From: Oreohelix idahoensis
Taxonomy: Eukaryota; Mollusca; Gastropoda; Stylommatophora; Oreohelicidae
Length of the DNA stretch: 64,000 nucleotides
Direction: 5' to 3'
NCBI GenBank assembly: GCA_024509875.1
Contig: JAMPIV010015279.1
Location: 62,001 to 126,000 of the forward strand
Part shown: piece by piece, positions 61,851 through 64,000 of the stretch
Position numbering within the stretch: the first letter of the stretch is position 1
Layout of the letters: each line of letters starts with the position of its first letter
Notes under the pieces: generated by a model
Databases searched by the model: none
What the model was told of the DNA's origin: nothing
What the model saw: only the letters and a program-made list of their open reading frames with translations
Made by a program: the position numbers and the translations under genes

Positions 61851-61937
61851 CTGTTGCAGAAAAATTATAGCCGAGTTGACGTTGACAAGTCAGTTCATTA
61901 TACATGTCTGTTACAGAAAAACAATACTCAACATGTC

Positions 61938-62072
61938 CTGGGCAGTTTCCAAGGATCTCTTAAGTGACAAAGACAGTACAAGACACCTGCAAGATCAGGT
62001 ATTGTATTAAAGATGATTAATATAAGGTTGAGTATGAGGCTGGTAACATCAGCATGCAAAGCTTCAGTTGCC
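61938..62072 (+). mobile_element. SINE-A 5' half, cut by a MITE
   Basis: GGGCAGTTTCCAAGGATCTC, then the body to CAAAGCTTCAGTTGCC. It stops where the TTAA MITE begins at 62074, and its 3' half is not found beyond the MITE. Confidence 0.7.
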
Positions 62073-62073
62073 T

Positions 62074-62367
62074 TTAACTCTTTCAGTCCCAAGCAAAAAA
62101 GTGGGTTTGGCCCAAGCAAAAATGGCCACCCCAGTGCGTTTTTATTGTTGTTGTTTGGAAATAATTTTTAAAAATGTTCATATGCATAAATAACCAAAAG
62201 TCCAAAATGGTTGGCTATACTTTAAGAGAATAGCGTTTTTGAGTCGTCAAAATTAGAAAACAGCCCTAGAAAGGATACAGAGATACGAAAGCCAGTATAC
62301 TGTTGATCGGGCCAAATGGGTCTAGAAGGAAGTACAGTATACTGTCTGTTGGGACTTAAAGAGTTAA
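62074..62367 (+). mobile_element. TTAA MITE, family 1, 294-bp variant
   Basis: Perfect TTAA ends and the same terminal repeats as 56293-56777. The first 125 bases are near-identical to that copy, then a different interior (CCAAAAGTCCAAAATGG onward). Confidence 0.93.
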
Positions 62368-62394
62368 AGATGTATCATCTAGTAAACAGGTAAA

Positions 62395-62618
62395 AGTAGT
62401 CTCATAGCAAATACTGCCATAGGAGATTTAAGTGTTAGAGACTTCATCGTACTAGGTTCAGCATCGAGAGGTGAGGTGACCAGTTTCCTTCCTCACTGCC
62501 TTTTCCTTCTCTAACTCAATAAATAAAGTCAGGTACCCGTTTACAGCTGGGTAAACTGGACAGTGTCGATACCGTGAATTGAACTTGGCACCTTCGCCGC
62601 GAGAGACCAGCGCATCAT
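62395..62618 (-). mobile_element. SINE-B copy
   Basis: AATACTGCCATAGGAGATTT to GTGAATTGAACTTGGC in plus reading; minus-oriented with a decayed head. Confidence 0.8.
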
Positions 62619-63720
62619 CTAGTATACGTCTAATATGTCTTAAAAGATGTTATCTCATCTAGTATACGTTTCAGTTGTTTTCAAAGATGTTATCTCGTCT
62701 AGTATACGTTTCAGTTGTCTTAAAAGATGTTATCTCGTCTAGTATACGTTTCAGTTGTCTTCAAAGATGTTATCTCATCTAGTATACGTTTCAGTTGTCT
62801 TAAAAGATGTTATCTTGTCTAGTATACGTTTCAGTTGTCTTCAAAGATGTTATCTCATCTAGTATACTTTTCAGTTGTCTTAAAAGATGTTATCTCATCT
62901 AGTATACGTTTCAGTTGTCTTCAAAGATGTTATCTAATCTAGTATACGTTTCAGTTGTTTTCAAAGATGTTATCTCGTCTAGTATACGTTTCAGTTGTCT
63001 TAAAAGATGTTATCTCGTCTAGTATACATTTCAGTTGTCTTCAAAGATGTTATCTCATCTAGTATACGTTTCTGTTGTCTTCAAAAATGTTATCTCGTCT
63101 AGTATACACGTGAGTTGTCTGCACAGATGTACTGTCAAGTATATTACTCATTTGTCTTCAAAGAGGTTATCGCATCTAGTATACACTTCAATAGTCTCTA
63201 AAAATGTTATCTCGCCCAGAACACACTTTAGCTGTCATCAAAGATGCTATCTCATCTAGTATACGTTTCACTTGTCATCAAAGATGTTATCTTATCTAGT
63301 ATACGTTTCAGTTGTCACCAAAGATGCTATCTCATCTAGTATACGTTTCTGTTGTCATCAAAGATGTTATCTCACCTACTATATGGTTCAGTTGTCACCA
63401 AAGATGTTATCTTGTCTAACATACATTTCAGTTGTCTACAAAGATGTTATTTCGTCTAGTTTACATTTAATTTGTCTTCAAATATGTTTTCTCGTCTAGC
63501 ATGCATTTCACTTGTCCCTAAAGATATTATCTCGTCTAGTAAACGTTTCATTTGTCTTCAAAGATGTTATCTCTCCCAGTATACACTTCAGTTGTGTTGA
63601 AAGATGCATCGTCAAGTATACGCCGCATATGTCTTCAAAGTTGTTTTTTTGCCTAGTATACACCAGCTGTATTCAAAGGTGTTATCTTGTCAAGTATACT
63701 GTTTAATCGTCTTCAGAGAT
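62618..63720. repeat. 40-bp minisatellite, about 27 units
   Basis: Units contain CTAGTATACGTTTCAGTTGT and AAAGATGTTATCTCGT. Homogeneous at the left, increasingly divergent to the right. It yields false 60-75 codon ORFs. Confidence 0.96.
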
Positions 63721-64000
63721 ATTGTCTCAAGTTAACTGTTGTTATCAGCTAGTGAAATATTTTGACTGTGTCAATATCTTCCTATCTGCCAATATTCTCT
63801 TTTTGCCAGTCTTTTCTCATCTACAAATAGACAGAGTTTTAAAAAAAAATCTATAAACAAGTATTCACAAAGGAGGCAAAACAATTTCACTGCACTGGTA
63901 AGACTTGATTTTATCCACTGTCCCTGAGCATCAACTCTTGGTGACACTGGTAAGATGTGACTTGACTTGATCCACTGTCACAGAGCGTCAGCTCTTGGTA
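63721..64000. repeat. Edge sequence with the start of another tandem array
   Basis: 63895-64000 holds about two units of a 55-60 bp repeat (CACTGGTAAGA, TTGATCCACTGTC, CATCAACTCTTGGT). It runs off the window. Confidence 0.7.

Noticed and set aside
62618..63720. CRISPR-like regular array
   Set aside because: Forty-base units are direct tandem repeats without unique spacers, in a eukaryotic intron. It is a minisatellite.

Overview
The window is metazoan nuclear DNA: A+T-rich, intron-dominated and crowded with retroelements, DNA transposons and minisatellites. The repeat mix (several RTE-like LINEs, an I-type LINE with RNase H, tRNA-headed SINEs, mariner, TTAA and hAT elements) and the extracellular-matrix style of the host gene suggest a lophotrochozoan, most likely a gastropod mollusc. 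The species guess is inference only.

One host gene occupies almost the whole window on the minus strand. I find 14 exons between 61850 and 2195. Every exon has an AG acceptor and a GT donor, and all 13 junctions agree in codon phase, so they join into 736 uninterrupted codons. Both ends of the gene lie outside the window. Order of modules: a fibrinogen-like module of the neurexin-IV/CNTNAP type (exons 1-3), two EGF modules (4-5), a von Willebrand D domain with a GDPH motif (6-8), C8 (9-10), TIL (11), an FCGBP/zonadhesin-like linker (12) and two more EGF-like modules (13-14). It should be a secreted or extracellular multidomain glycoprotein.

The introns are almost entirely repeats. LINEs: RTE-A (near full-length at 8840-11405, a twin-primed copy at 14342-15535, truncated copies at 43125 and 50485), RTE-B (tandem block 16735-19796), RTE-C (two clean insertions at 36717 and 38192 plus many 3' ends), RTE-D (48318-49430), and an I-type LINE with an intact 1210-codon ORF (28915-32547). 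SINEs: A to F, of which A appears to share its 3' end with RTE-C, and E with RTE-B. DNA transposons: a broken mariner (25718-26843), a mariner with an intact ORF (44773-46114), two TTAA MITE families and one hAT-type element. The letter names of repeat families are mine, for use within this window.

At least 16 minisatellites are present, roughly one or more per intron. Several touch SINE-A ends, and their unit includes SINE sequence. One grew inside a LINE ORF. One amplified the splice acceptor of exon 5. These junction-born arrays are the most unusual structures here. No tRNA, rRNA, CRISPR, promoter or polyadenylation signal could be supported.
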